From positions 1-62,835 of the forward strand of contig JAPSLL010000023.1 in assembly GCA_031180805.1 (NCBI GenBank): 62,835 nucleotides of DNA, given 5' to 3'. Positions 1 through 8,237 of the stretch are shown here, piece after piece; the stretch's first letter is position 1; every line of letters begins with the position of its first letter. Both the position numbers and the translations under genes were made by a program. The stretch is from Bacillus sp. (in: firmicutes). GTDB taxonomy: Bacteria > Bacillota > Bacilli > Bacillales > Bacillaceae. A model generated the notes under the pieces. The model ran no database searches. It was given only the letters and a program-made list of their open reading frames with translations, and was not told the DNA's origin.

Positions 1-160
1 CCTCACAATAAAAAGGTTTTACCTTTTCAAGAATGAATGAAAAATCTATATATTTATCAATTTTTCGAAGTAGATGATTTTCAGGAACAAGGTCATCTAT
101 TACTATAAATTCAACTTCATTTTGCGTGTTTTCTCTTGTATTGAACAAAAATATCACCAT
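1..160 (-). CDS. IS1182-family transposase, N-terminal part (cut by window edge)
   Basis: The minus strand from 160 downward is open to the window edge and encodes about 53 residues. The stretch NHLLRKIDKYIDFSFILEKV followed by KPFY is the typical start of IS1182-type DDE transposases, whose N-termini read like F-TRE-Q-E-E-V-ID-LVPE-HLLRKID. An alternative start is the TTG at 148, which puts the FNTRE block at the very N-terminus as in relatives. The rest of the gene, including the catalytic residues, lies outside the window, so I cannot tell whether the element is intact. Recognition is from the protein sequence only. Confidence 0.75.
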   Translation of the reverse strand, partial: MVIFLFNTRENTQNEVEFIVIDDLVPENHLLRKIDKYIDFSFILEKVKPFYCE

Positions 161-229
161 CCCAATTTTGTTATCTATATTATATCAAATTAACGCGGTG
201 AAAAGTTAAAGTATTTAGATAAAATAACG

Positions 230-282
230 GGCTGTCGAGAAACCTCGGCAGCCTGAGTATCTGCTATAAAAAGCAGATACTC
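230..282. repeat. Two back-to-back hairpins, probable IS1182 end and/or terminator
   Basis: A 10-bp stem (GGCTGTCGAG 230-239 with CTCGGCAGCC 244-253, one G-T pair) is followed at once by a perfect 11-bp stem (GAGTATCTGCT 255-265 with its complement 272-282). The GGCTGTCGAGAAA block lies upstream of the transposase start, where the terminal repeat of an IS1182 element would be expected. A terminator role for the kinase gene ending at 401 is also possible, although there is no long T-run. The assignment as an element end is inferred; the hairpins are seen directly. Confidence 0.5.
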
Positions 283-400
283 TCATCTCCCCTATATAGT
301 TCCGGACAAATTCCAGAGAAAACTTAGAATCATATCAGTTGTATTAACTGTTAATTTTACAAAAAATCTATTAAACGTCATTCATGTTTATAACCTAGAT

Positions 401-1831
401 TTACACTCCCTCTAATACTTCAACCACTTCTTTTAAAGTTTCAGTCGTTCCTACGTTACCAGGAAAGATGATATAAGCTGAATCAGGGAATTTGCTTTCC
501 TTTCCTGTTTTCCATACAGGAATTCCCGGTTTAATTTGACCAGCTACCAATGCACGCTTAACCTCTAATCCAACTGTTCCAATGCTCGATGAGGTGATTC
601 CACCTTTCGCGACGATGTATTTTGGGCGGACATTCAAGTCATGAACAATGCTTGTTACAGCGTCAGAAATTTTAACCGAAAGCTTTAATTCTTCTTCTTC
701 ACGGTTCACACCTAAATCTAATCTCTCTCTACGTGTATAGTAGACTACCGATTTTCCTTCCCTGATAAGTTCTTCGCAAGTCGTGCGAACACGTTCTACT
801 TCTTGCTGGAATTTTTCATCATCAAGCACTAGGTGAACATTAAACTCAACCCCTGTGACTAGTCCACTATCAAGTAGTGCGTATAATTGATCTGTTGTCT
901 TTTTTACATGTGAACCTACAGCCACTATACCTCCATTTACTATTCCGTCTGAAACAAGCTCACTTCTTGTTAAAAGAGGTTTATCAGAAATGTCTCCGAG
1001 CACTTTCGTTAAGGCTGCTGCACTTCTACAAATAAAGGTTTTGCCCTCTTTAAGCACCTGAAGAAAAGCTGTAACAAAAACTTCAACATCACTGTAGTCA
1101 ACAGCATTTACAACGACTTTCTTGAAGTTTGTAACCTCCATTAATTGCGCTTTAATGCTTTCTATGTTTTGTGAACGAAGGTCTTCAAGACTAATATATG
1201 TTGTTTCGTCTTTAGTAAAAGTTCCCTTCGTTTTTTCTTCAATCCACTCCCCTAAGTTGGAAGCTGTAAAGCCAAAGGTCCTGTCTTTTGAAAACTCTGT
1301 ATCACCAGCAGGCACAAGTTCATCTCCGTACTGAACATAATGAATGTTATTAATTGTTAAACGTCCGCCTTCTTTAAAGAATGGAATGATAATTTCTCCA
1401 TCAAACTTTGTATCAGATATTATTTCAATCGTATTTTTCATTGTTTCTGTTTCTAATGGGTAATGACCACGCAATGTCGAATCACCTCGGCTAATGAGTA
1501 CGTAAGGAATACCTGTTTGTAAGGAAACTTCCTGTACTCTTCGCGCAATATCTTGATGTACTACAGTTGTTTCTTTTGCTGTAAAACTACGTGAGTTTGT
1601 TAATAAGAAAAAGATTTTGTTTTCTTCACGAAATCCTTGTTCAATACTCTCTTTTGTCCAATCTGTATAGACAGAAACACCATGCACAGTTTGAACACCA
1701 GTAGGATCGTCGTCAAGAACGACGATTTTATGATTAAAGCCGATCCGTTCTTGTTTTAACTTTGCTTGGATGTCATCTCGATTTGGTTCGGAAAGATTTG
1801 CTAAAAGTTCAGCTGCCTTGATTGATGTCAT
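401..1831 (-). CDS. Four-carbon acid sugar kinase family protein (OtnK/DtnK-like)
   Basis: This is a 476-residue cytoplasmic kinase of the family formerly called DUF1537/YgbK. Near the N-terminus is the substrate-domain signature VVLDDDPTGVQTVHG (about residues 37-51). The C-terminal nucleotide-binding domain carries KGGITSSSIG and FPGNVGT. Characterised members phosphorylate 3-oxo-tetronates (OtnK) or D-threonate (DtnK) using ATP. It starts 4 bases after the dehydrogenase stop, behind GAGAGGAG, so the two are translationally linked in one operon with the GntP permease and RpiR regulator. The pairing with a beta-hydroxyacid dehydrogenase favours an oxo-tetronate kinase. No partner decarboxylase/aldolase or isomerase is in the window; an IS1182 element lies directly downstream. 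Confidence 0.85.
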   Translation of the reverse strand: MTSIKAAELLANLSEPNRDDIQAKLKQERIGFNHKIVVLDDDPTGVQTVHGVSVYTDWTKESIEQGFREENKIFFLLTNSRSFTAKETTVVHQDIARRVQEVSLQTGIPYVLISRGDSTLRGHYPLETETMKNTIEIISDTKFDGEIIIPFFKEGGRLTINNIHYVQYGDELVPAGDTEFSKDRTFGFTASNLGEWIEEKTKGTFTKDETTYISLEDLRSQNIESIKAQLMEVTNFKKVVVNAVDYSDVEVFVTAFLQVLKEGKTFICRSAAALTKVLGDISDKPLLTRSELVSDGIVNGGIVAVGSHVKKTTDQLYALLDSGLVTGVEFNVHLVLDDEKFQQEVERVRTTCEELIREGKSVVYYTRRERLDLGVNREEEELKLSVKISDAVTSIVHDLNVRPKYIVAKGGITSSSIGTVGLEVKRALVAGQIKPGIPVWKTGKESKFPDSAYIIFPGNVGTTETLKEVVEVLEGV

Positions 1832-1834
1832 TCT

Positions 1835-2734
1835 TTACTTCTCCTCTCTAGTTACTTCTACATTCGCTAGCTTTTCATAGTGATGGACGATACTTGCATG
1901 ATCTAGCCCTTCTTTTCCGTCTGCTTTTAAAGAATGGAAAATTTCTAAAAGCTGAGCAGATAACGGAAGTGGAACAGCCAGTTCATGAGCTGTATTCATT
2001 ACATTTGTAATATCTTTTAGATTTATATCGACACGTCCACCTGCTTTAAAGTTGCGCTCTAGAATCATCGGTACTTTTGCATCCATGACCGTACTTCCAG
2101 CAAGACCACCACGAATAGCTTGATACATTTTTTCAACATTAATACCTGCTTTTGAAGCAAGAACAAGTGCCTCGGAGACAGCGGCAATATTTAAGTTTAC
2201 AATAATTTGGTTGGCAAGTTTTGCAGTTGTTCCGCAGCCTGAATCACCGACAAGAACGATATCACTACCCATGTCACTGAGAATGTCTTTTACACTTTCA
2301 AAAACTTCTTCATTTCCACCAACCATTATCGCAAGTGTTCCATCAATCGCTTTTGGTTCACCACCACTAACAGGTGCATCTAGGAAATGGACGCCTTTCT
2401 TTGCCGCAAGTTCTGCCATCTCTTTTGAATCAACTGGCGAAACAGAACTCATGTCAATGATAATCAATCCTTCATGAGCACCTTCCATCACTCCATTTAT
2501 ACCGAAGACAGCCTGGCGCACATGCTCACCTTTCGGCAACATCGTAATTACAACATCACTTGCATTCGCTACTTCTTTTCCGGATGTAGCAGGCTGAGCC
2601 CCTTCCTTTACAAGTGATTCAACAGATTTTTCATTAAGGTCAAATACAGTTACTTTTCTATCGTTTTTTAAAAGGTTACGTACCATTGGAGCTCCCATAA
2701 TTCCTAATCCGATAAAACCAATATTTTTTGTCAT
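1835..2734 (-). CDS. NAD(P)-dependent 3-hydroxyacid dehydrogenase (LtnD/GarR-like)
   Basis: The 299-residue protein belongs to the 6-phosphogluconate dehydrogenase-like beta-hydroxyacid dehydrogenases. The N-terminal Rossmann motif GLGIMGAPMV, the substrate-binding block DAPVSGGEPKA and the catalytic-lysine block GTTAKLANQ are all present. Relatives include tartronate semialdehyde reductase and L-threonate dehydrogenase. Beside a four-carbon acid sugar kinase it most likely oxidises a tetronate to its 3-oxo acid, the kinase substrate. I chose the ATG at 2734; a TTG at 2746 abuts AGGAG too closely. It is the third gene of the operon. The exact substrate is inferred from context, not from residues. 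Confidence 0.85.
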   Translation of the reverse strand: MTKNIGFIGLGIMGAPMVRNLLKNDRKVTVFDLNEKSVESLVKEGAQPATSGKEVANASDVVITMLPKGEHVRQAVFGINGVMEGAHEGLIIIDMSSVSPVDSKEMAELAAKKGVHFLDAPVSGGEPKAIDGTLAIMVGGNEEVFESVKDILSDMGSDIVLVGDSGCGTTAKLANQIIVNLNIAAVSEALVLASKAGINVEKMYQAIRGGLAGSTVMDAKVPMILERNFKAGGRVDINLKDITNVMNTAHELAVPLPLSAQLLEIFHSLKADGKEGLDHASIVHHYEKLANVEVTREEK

Positions 2735-2799
2735 GTTACTTTGCAACTCCTAACTTTTTTCTAATAATATATTATTTTGATATCTATTAATCTCGTAAA

Positions 2800-4167
2800 T
2801 TACAATCCTGGTAAAACTCCTTGGAACAAGCTTAGAATATAAACACATGCTAAGGCAGTAAGACCTGATAAAAAGCCGCCAATAGACCAAACTCGTAATG
2901 TCTCTGTCATTGATAAACGACCAAATTTACTTACAACCCAAAAACCAGAATCATTCGGTAAAGATAAACCTACACCACCAGCACAAATAGCTAGTCCTAA
3001 AAGAACTGGAGATACTCCAAGTTCAACAGCCATAGGTCCCATAATCGCTGATGTTGTTACAAGGGCAACAGTTGCAGAACCAAGTGAAGCACGTAATATT
3101 TGTGAAAATAGGAAAGCAAGTAATAAAGCTGGCATGCTAAGTCCTTGCATCATATCGATAATTAAATCACCTATACCAGTTTCTTGAACCACTTTACCGA
3201 ATGCTCCACCCGCTCCGGTAATAAGAATAACCATTCCGCTTTGATCAAAGGCATCTGAAAAGATTGTTTTTGTATCTTCTTTGATATAAGGCTTCAATGT
3301 AAACATCGCAACAATTACACTGATTAAAAGTGCCACGTTCTTATCTCCAATGACTGAGAAAACTGATACAATAATATGTTCTGGATTATCTCTGAATAAT
3401 AAGTTGATAAGTGTATTTGATAAAATCAACACAATTGGTAAAGCTATCATTCCAAATGAAAGAGCAGTTGATATTTCTTTTCTCCCTGATGAATCTTGAC
3501 TGTTTTCTAAATCAGTTACTTCTGATGGGTGAAGACGTCCTTCATTCGTAATGCGCTTCCCAATGAATTTACCGTATAATACACCACCTACAAGTACACC
3601 GGGTATCGATACAAGCAGTCCGTATATGAAGAACACACCAATATCCGCCCCTGTCTGGTCAGCTACAACTAATGGTCCTGGTGTTGGAATAATTAAGCTA
3701 TGTGCTGTGATCAATCCAATTGCTAGAATTGCAACAAAGGTAGATAGTGAAATTTTAGTTTTAATAGATAGATTTTGAATTAATTTGTGTAAAATAATAA
3801 ATGCTGCATCAAAGAATACTGGGATCGAAACAGTAATTGATGTTGCCGCCATTGCATATGGAGATTTTTTAACTCCAAATGCACGAAGCATTCCAGATGC
3901 AATTTTACTTATAGCACCGGATGATGCTAAAAATTGTCCGAAAATAATTCCAAGTCCTATCAAAATACCTACACCGGCTAATGTATTACCAAATCCGGTG
4001 GCAATTATTCCTGGCACTTCTTTAGCTGGAATACTTGATATAATTCCAAGCCCCACTGCGATAATTAAAAGTGAGATAAAGGCATCCCATTTGAATTTAA
4101 TAATTAGTACAAATAAAAGAATTAATGCCACAACAAATCCAACAATAAGTGCATTCCCTGTTAACAT
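2800..4167 (-). CDS. GntP-family gluconate/hydroxyacid:H+ symporter
   Basis: This is a 455-residue polytopic membrane protein with about a dozen hydrophobic segments, of the usual GntP length. Family blocks include GLGIIFGQFLASSGA near the N-terminus and SLPNDSGFWVV near the C-terminus. GntP permeases import gluconate and related sugar acids with protons. The start at 4167 follows GGGGGG with 8 nt spacing; the frame is open further upstream to 4200 without a better site. Lying between an RpiR regulator and tetronate-type enzymes, it probably imports threonate, erythronate or a similar small sugar acid. A CcpA-like site overlaps the region just upstream. Confidence 0.88.
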   Translation of the reverse strand: MLTGNALIVGFVVALILLFVLIIKFKWDAFISLLIIAVGLGIISSIPAKEVPGIIATGFGNTLAGVGILIGLGIIFGQFLASSGAISKIASGMLRAFGVKKSPYAMAATSITVSIPVFFDAAFIILHKLIQNLSIKTKISLSTFVAILAIGLITAHSLIIPTPGPLVVADQTGADIGVFFIYGLLVSIPGVLVGGVLYGKFIGKRITNEGRLHPSEVTDLENSQDSSGRKEISTALSFGMIALPIVLILSNTLINLLFRDNPEHIIVSVFSVIGDKNVALLISVIVAMFTLKPYIKEDTKTIFSDAFDQSGMVILITGAGGAFGKVVQETGIGDLIIDMMQGLSMPALLLAFLFSQILRASLGSATVALVTTSAIMGPMAVELGVSPVLLGLAICAGGVGLSLPNDSGFWVVSKFGRLSMTETLRVWSIGGFLSGLTALACVYILSLFQGVLPGL

Positions 4168-4184
4168 TGTGAAGTCCCCCCTCG

Positions 4185-4221
4185 AAGTATACGTTTTCAT
4201 TTTTTATGATAGTGCTTTCAT
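4185..4221 (-). promoter_or_regulatory. CcpA (cre)-like sites upstream of the GntP gene
   Basis: On the minus strand ATGAAAACGTATACTT (4200-4185) matches the Bacillus cre consensus at all but one defined position. A second, weaker match TGAAAGCACTATCA lies at 4221-4208. They sit 18-54 bases before the chosen start. Carbon-catabolite control is inferred from sequence alone. Confidence 0.45.
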
Positions 4222-4272
4222 TTAACCTTATATAATATAAAAGCTAACTTTATACAGCTTTTTTGTAGAAAT

Positions 4273-5121
4273 TTATTTTTTCATTCTCGTAACAGCTAAT
4301 CGCGAAATATTAACAGCTTCTTTAACAGTATTGCCTCCAATCGAAACAACCCTTGTGTATAAAGTATCAATAAAGGCTAATTGGACCATACGACTAATCA
4401 TCGCATCAGAGCGTTTTTCTGTTTCTTGGGCTTGTGTTAGAAGCAAGATGTCTGCCATTTGCGCAAGTGTTGTATTCTGATTTGATGTAATGATGATTAC
4501 AAACGCCCCCCTCTTCTTACACATATCCACAACCTCAATAATGTTTACGGTTTCACCTGAGTGCGAAATAGCTATTACAACATCACCTTTATTCATATGA
4601 TTAGCATAAATAGCTTGATAATGAGGGTCTTTGACTGCGAGTGTTGTCGTACCAATTCTCATAAATTTATGAGCACCATCTTCTGCAATTGTCCCAGAAA
4701 GTCCTTGACCAAAGAAATATAATCGTTCAGCATTTGAAATTAATTTTACAGCCACTTCCATTTGCTCAACATTTAATTTCTCTCTTGTCATCATCATAGC
4801 AGTTGCAAGTTGCTCGGAAATTTTATCAAAAACAACATCCGAAAGATCCTTTTCCAAGATCTCACCTTGACTAGCTCCTACAGATGGTTGACTGTTAGCT
4901 TGCTCTTGGGCCAATGCAACTTTTAACTCTTGATAACTAGCATAACCAAGCTTTTTATACAATCGAACAACACTAGGTTCACTTACATCACTTAATCTAG
5001 ACAGCTCATTCATTGATAATAAGAATGGTTTTTCATGTTTTTCTAACTGCTCAACTACTTTTAGTTCAGAAGCTGTCAACGCTTCCTTTTTTTCAAAAAT
5101 TCGCTCTTTAAAGCTCGCCAA
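4273..5121 (-). CDS. MurR/RpiR-family transcriptional regulator
   Basis: The protein has an N-terminal RpiR helix-turn-helix (LTASELKVVEQLEKH, then SMNELSRLSDVSEPSVVRLYKKLGY) and a C-terminal SIS sugar-phosphate isomerase-like domain (FFGQGLSGTIAEDGAHKF, VIAISHSGETVN). Such regulators sense phosphosugars and control neighbouring catabolic genes. The frame is open to a GTG at 5163, but a TTG at 5121 stands 8 nt after AGGGGG and gives the usual family N-terminus (282 aa). That choice also leaves an 18-bp palindrome outside the coding region. It is the first gene of the operon with gntP, the dehydrogenase and the kinase. Confidence 0.88.
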   Translation of the reverse strand: MASFKERIFEKKEALTASELKVVEQLEKHEKPFLLSMNELSRLSDVSEPSVVRLYKKLGYASYQELKVALAQEQANSQPSVGASQGEILEKDLSDVVFDKISEQLATAMMMTREKLNVEQMEVAVKLISNAERLYFFGQGLSGTIAEDGAHKFMRIGTTTLAVKDPHYQAIYANHMNKGDVVIAISHSGETVNIIEVVDMCKKRGAFVIIITSNQNTTLAQMADILLLTQAQETEKRSDAMISRMVQLAFIDTLYTRVVSIGGNTVKEAVNISRLAVTRMKK

Positions 5122-5140
5122 CCAACTCACCCCCTGTTTA

Positions 5141-5198
5141 TGTAGTAATTTTACTACATTCACAACGCTTTCACAAGTGTTTTTGTAATATTACTACG
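5141..5198. promoter_or_regulatory. Twin palindromic operators for the RpiR-type regulator plus cre-like site
   Basis: A perfect inverted repeat TGTAGTAATTTTACTACA occupies 5141-5158, 20 bases before the chosen start. A second copy with one good half (TTACTACG at 5191-5198, degenerate left half from 5181) lies 40 bp further upstream. A third half-site TTTTACTACA is at 5324-5333. Between the first two, TGAAAGCGTTGTGA (5173-5160, minus strand) is one base from the cre consensus. Autoregulation by the adjacent regulator is an inference. Confidence 0.55.
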
Positions 5199-5559
5199 AA
5201 ATTATCTATTTTTTTTGCCTAAATCATATGTCACTATAGATGAATTGTAGTTAATTTACATTTAAAGATAAGACTTAATGTTTTTATAAATCGTTAAGGT
5301 ATAACTCTGAATCTACTTTGAAATTTTACTACACTCATAAAAAAGAATTTTGTATTTACCTCCTCTTTTGGAGGTGTTGTAAAATTCCGATTCACGATCT
5401 TATAGGTGGCTCATTTTTCATGTGCTATTATGTTTTTTTTACAAAATACAAAAATAGATATTATCAAAATATATTAGGAGAAGAATTTCTAGAAAATGAG
5501 CTCGTAAATGTACATATAAATTGAAAACCTACCGAACTATTAAATTTACTAAGGCCATT

Positions 5560-5690
5560 CCAACCACTAAAATAGTAGAAAATTCACCTAAAATTACATT
5601 TCACGATATAGGACACCACCCGACTCTTAATGGGGATAAAATGAAAAATCCAAAGGTTGTTGCCAGTTGAATTGAACATACACTTGTTTA
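5560..5690 (+). pseudogene. Tyrosine recombinase (integrase) C-terminal relic
   Basis: From 5575 the plus strand reads SPKITFHDIGHHPTL, then KNPKVVAS, a stop, and IEHTLV. This follows the C-terminal pattern of phage/ICE-type tyrosine recombinases (ITFHDLRHTHATLL, NPKVVSERLGHSSV) but has lost the active-site arginine, several residues and the reading frame. It is a dead remnant of a mobile element. The nearby ECF sigma factor and two-component system may have arrived with such an element, but that cannot be shown from this sequence. Confidence 0.55.
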
Positions 5691-5748
5691 ACTCACTTTC
5701 CATATATATTCACATGTTAGTAAGAACTACAAAGGAGTGCTGAAAGTC

Positions 5749-5791
5749 AAAAAAGCCTCAACCCTAATCTTTCAAGAGTTTGAAGCTTCTA
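5749..5791. repeat. Dispersed AAGCTTCAA hairpin repeat, degenerate copy
   Basis: The arms AAGCCTCAA and TTTGAAGCTT resemble the hairpins at 28637, 40161 and 62770. This copy is imperfect, with a mismatch inside the stem, and does not follow an intact gene. Confidence 0.4.
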
Positions 5792-6179
5792 AGCCCGTTG
5801 ATACCGTGATATCCCCCTCTTTTGAACAATACAAAATAAAGAGAAATTGTTGTAAATTAAATAAAACTATCGCTTCCTCACTTCCCCCTAATGAGTCTCC
5901 GAAACATCCAAATTCACCTTACCCACACCCTTTTTCTGAAACGTCGAATTTCTTATTTTCTCCTGCAACTTCTCGTAAAAAGCTCCGCATCAATCGGCAG
6001 CTCAACTGGCTCCTATAACTAGGAGGACAAATAAATCGCATTGGAGATTCCATCCCCTACAAAAAAGTAATCACCTGTTTAGGGTACCATCTTAAATGAA
6101 ACGGCATGCTCCAATTCATACAGTAATTTATTAACCCTAAATCAGTAATACATTTTTAGTTAGTATTATCACAAAACAA

Positions 6180-6695
6180 TTAGTAACATTTCTGATTATA
6201 CTTACTCATTATTAATTGTCTCTTTAAATAACGAATAGCTCTACTCAATGTCACTTTTACTTTACTCTCTGGCCAATTCAATAATTCTCCTGTTTCTTTA
6301 ACGGAGTATCCGTGTAGTTTTCTCAGGATAATGACATTCTTATATGAATCTTTTAAGCTATTTAAGATATCAATTAATTCTTTGTTATCCTCTCTTTGGT
6401 ACAAATCCCAGTTGTTTTCATTTAAAGATTTCTCAGCAATATAACTATTTTTACATTTTTGCTGTGACTTTTGCTTTCTAAAAAAATCGATTGAGACATT
6501 ATAAGCTATACGGAATAGCCACGTTTTCACACTAGACTTTTCTTGAAAAGTGTTTGCTTTTATAAAGGCTTTAACAAAAGTATCTTGCATCAAGTCCTCA
6601 GCCAAATTCAAATCATTTACTAATGAAAGTATATATTTGTATACCTCATGACGATAATCTACATACCAACTTTCAACATAATTAGTGTTATCCAA
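6180..6695 (-). CDS. ECF-type RNA polymerase sigma factor
   Basis: The 171-residue protein has the region 2 signature AEDLMQDTFVKAF followed by KTWLFRIAYNVSIDFFRK (about residues 36-75) and a region 4 helix-turn-helix (ILRKLHGYSVKETGELLNWP, about 120-150). Size and motifs are those of group 4 (ECF) sigma factors, which redirect RNA polymerase after release from a membrane anti-sigma factor. The start is a TTG at 6695 behind AAAGGGTGA. No classical anti-sigma gene follows; instead a 55-aa two-helix membrane protein precedes it on the same strand. That protein could be its regulator, but this is speculative. Confidence 0.85.
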   Translation of the reverse strand: MDNTNYVESWYVDYRHEVYKYILSLVNDLNLAEDLMQDTFVKAFIKANTFQEKSSVKTWLFRIAYNVSIDFFRKQKSQQKCKNSYIAEKSLNENNWDLYQREDNKELIDILNSLKDSYKNVIILRKLHGYSVKETGELLNWPESKVKVTLSRAIRYLKRQLIMSKYNQKCY

Positions 6696-6768
6696 CCCAA
6701 TAAATCACCCTTTATCTATAATAAAATTGTTACCAATCTCATTTAATCCCTAGTTTAAGAAATTAATC

Positions 6769-6936
6769 CTATTTAATGATTCTTTTCAATAAATAATAGG
6801 GATATCCTAAAATGATAAATGGTGATGCTAATAGAAATAACACCTTTGAATCTGCTTGATTATTCCCTTCAAGTACAGATATGAAAACAATCGAACCAAT
6901 TAACAGATATAAAAGGATTCCAATTATCCATGTCAT
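6769..6936 (-). CDS. Small two-helix membrane protein (55 aa)
   Basis: An ATG at 6936 stands 7 nt after AAGGGGG and opens a 55-codon frame. The product has two hydrophobic segments, WIIGILLYLLIGSIVFI (about residues 3-19) and VLFLLASPFIILGY (about 32-45), around a polar loop. A decayed paralogue at 56482-56625 keeps the second helix as PFIILGYPYYLL, so this was a real gene. It sits 73 bp before the ECF sigma gene and behind a four-box OmpR-type promoter. I do not recognise the family. Control of the sigma factor or of envelope stress sensing is possible. Confidence 0.7.
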   Translation of the reverse strand: MTWIIGILLYLLIGSIVFISVLEGNNQADSKVLFLLASPFIILGYPYYLLKRIIK

Positions 6937-7007
6937 AGTAAAGCCCCCTTCAACTATTAATTATCAATAAATTCAAGTAAACATAGGTTGCTAGCTTTAA
7001 TGCTTAG

Positions 7008-7061
7008 ATTCTAACAAGAATATGTTTGGAAAATGTCAAAGAAATGTTTACAAAATGTTAA
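7008..7061 (-). promoter_or_regulatory. OmpR/PhoP-type promoter: four 11-bp-phased boxes and a -10
   Basis: On the plus strand the hexamers TGTTTG, TGTCAA, TGTTTA and TGTTAA begin at 7023, 7034, 7045 and 7056, an exact 11-bp period. Read on the minus strand these are TTNACA-like boxes. Nine bases after the last one lies a -10-like TAGAAT (7013-7008). The promoter would drive the 55-aa protein and sigma genes. The same box series occurs at 57130-57168 and a two-box version at 8988-9004. Confidence 0.65.
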
Positions 7062-7151
7062 TTCAATTTAAAAATAAGCACGTAAAGAAGGGAAATGTAA
7101 TTTCAAAACCTTTTCTTTCTTAGATTTTAAAACTACCTTTCCTTTAGTCAT

Positions 7152-8237
7152 TTATTTCATATTTTTCTTCAACTCAACTTTAAATGTCGTTCCACTTCCT
7201 AGTTTACTACTTACCGAAATTCTTCCACCTACTAATTGTATTACTTTTAAAGCTAGAGCAAGCCCGAGACCATTTCCTTCTTGGGAATGGGACGTGTCTT
7301 CTTGATAAAATTTATCAAAAATATGCTTTGTTGCATCTTCACTCATTCCACAGCCACTATCCTCTACTGTTACTATTACAGTATTATCATTTGAAAACTG
7401 GGTAAGCTTTATCGTTCCCCCTGGCTCTGAAAATTTAATAGCATTTGAAAGTAAATTATTCCAAACAATTGCCATCATTTCTTCATCCGCATTGATAATG
7501 GCTCTTTCTTCAATATCTGCGGCAAATGTTATATTTTTTTGCTCCCATAGTTCTTCAAAAGCCAATGCACATTCACTAAGCTGTCGGCATAAATCATATG
7601 GTTCTGCTGTCGGAAGAATTTCCTGATTCTCTAATTTATTTAGTTTTAGAATGTTTGTCACCAACGTAGTTAGTTTTTTTGATGCTGTTATAATTGTATC
7701 TGTATACTCTTTTTTCTTTTGATCATTTAAATCTTGCTTCTGCAATGCCATTGCGTAACTCTGAATAACAGATAGAGGTGTTTTTATCTCATGAGAAACA
7801 TTGGCTATAAAATCATTTTTCAAAATTTCAGTACTTCTCAATTCTTCTACCATTTTGTTAAAATCATGAATCATGACCTCAACATAATCCTTTTTTCCAT
7901 CCTTTCGAACCGGTGGAACAGTGATAGAATAATCACCCTCTGCCACTTTTTTAGCAGCCCTGCTGAGAATTATCATAGGCTTGTCATACGTACGATAACG
8001 TTGTCTCGCACTTACTAGACAGAATATCAAGGAAACTATTGCCCAATAACTCATAATACCCCAAAGATAATCAACCGGAACCATTATATGGATATTCAAA
8101 AAAGCCAATAATATCATAGCCTGCCCAAAAGTTAAAATAGTAATAACTAAATAGATTATTAAAAAATCCTTAATAGTAATGTGTTTTGTATTAACTCGGG
8201 GGTCCTGTTCGTTACTTTTTTGTTTTCTTTTCCTCAT
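7152..8237 (-). CDS. Sensor histidine kinase (OmpR-class partner)
   Basis: This 361-residue inner-membrane kinase has two transmembrane segments (about residues 24-48 and 58-78) with almost no extracellular loop. A HAMP-like linker follows, then the phosphoacceptor block FIANVSHEIKTPLS with His149. The ATPase domain shows NNLLSNAIKFSE, DSGCGMS and GNGLGLALA. The tiny outside loop suggests intramembrane sensing, as in kinases that detect membrane or antibiotic stress. Its ATG overlaps the end of the response regulator gene by 4 bases, so the two are co-translated. No transporter is adjacent to hint at the signal. Confidence 0.9.
   Translation of the reverse strand: MRKRKQKSNEQDPRVNTKHITIKDFLIIYLVITILTFGQAMILLAFLNIHIMVPVDYLWGIMSYWAIVSLIFCLVSARQRYRTYDKPMIILSRAAKKVAEGDYSITVPPVRKDGKKDYVEVMIHDFNKMVEELRSTEILKNDFIANVSHEIKTPLSVIQSYAMALQKQDLNDQKKKEYTDTIITASKKLTTLVTNILKLNKLENQEILPTAEPYDLCRQLSECALAFEELWEQKNITFAADIEERAIINADEEMMAIVWNNLLSNAIKFSEPGGTIKLTQFSNDNTVIVTVEDSGCGMSEDATKHIFDKFYQEDTSHSQEGNGLGLALALKVIQLVGGRISVSSKLGSGTTFKVELKKNMK

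Larger units (their letters stand above)
5199..6179. other. Gene-poor stretch with decayed sequence
   Basis: No intact gene is visible. Open frames at 5318-5524 and 5737-6018 (plus) lack convincing ribosome-binding sites and resemble nothing I know. The stretch holds an integrase relic (5560-5690) and a degenerate copy of a dispersed hairpin repeat (5749-5791). On the minus strand, about 6015-5945 reads EPVELPIDAELFTRSC before a stop, which looks like eroded coding sequence of unknown origin. Confidence 0.5.

Noticed and set aside
5318-6018. Plus-strand open frames of 68 and 93 codons
   Set aside because: No supported start, no recognisable motif, and they run through relic and hairpin sequence.
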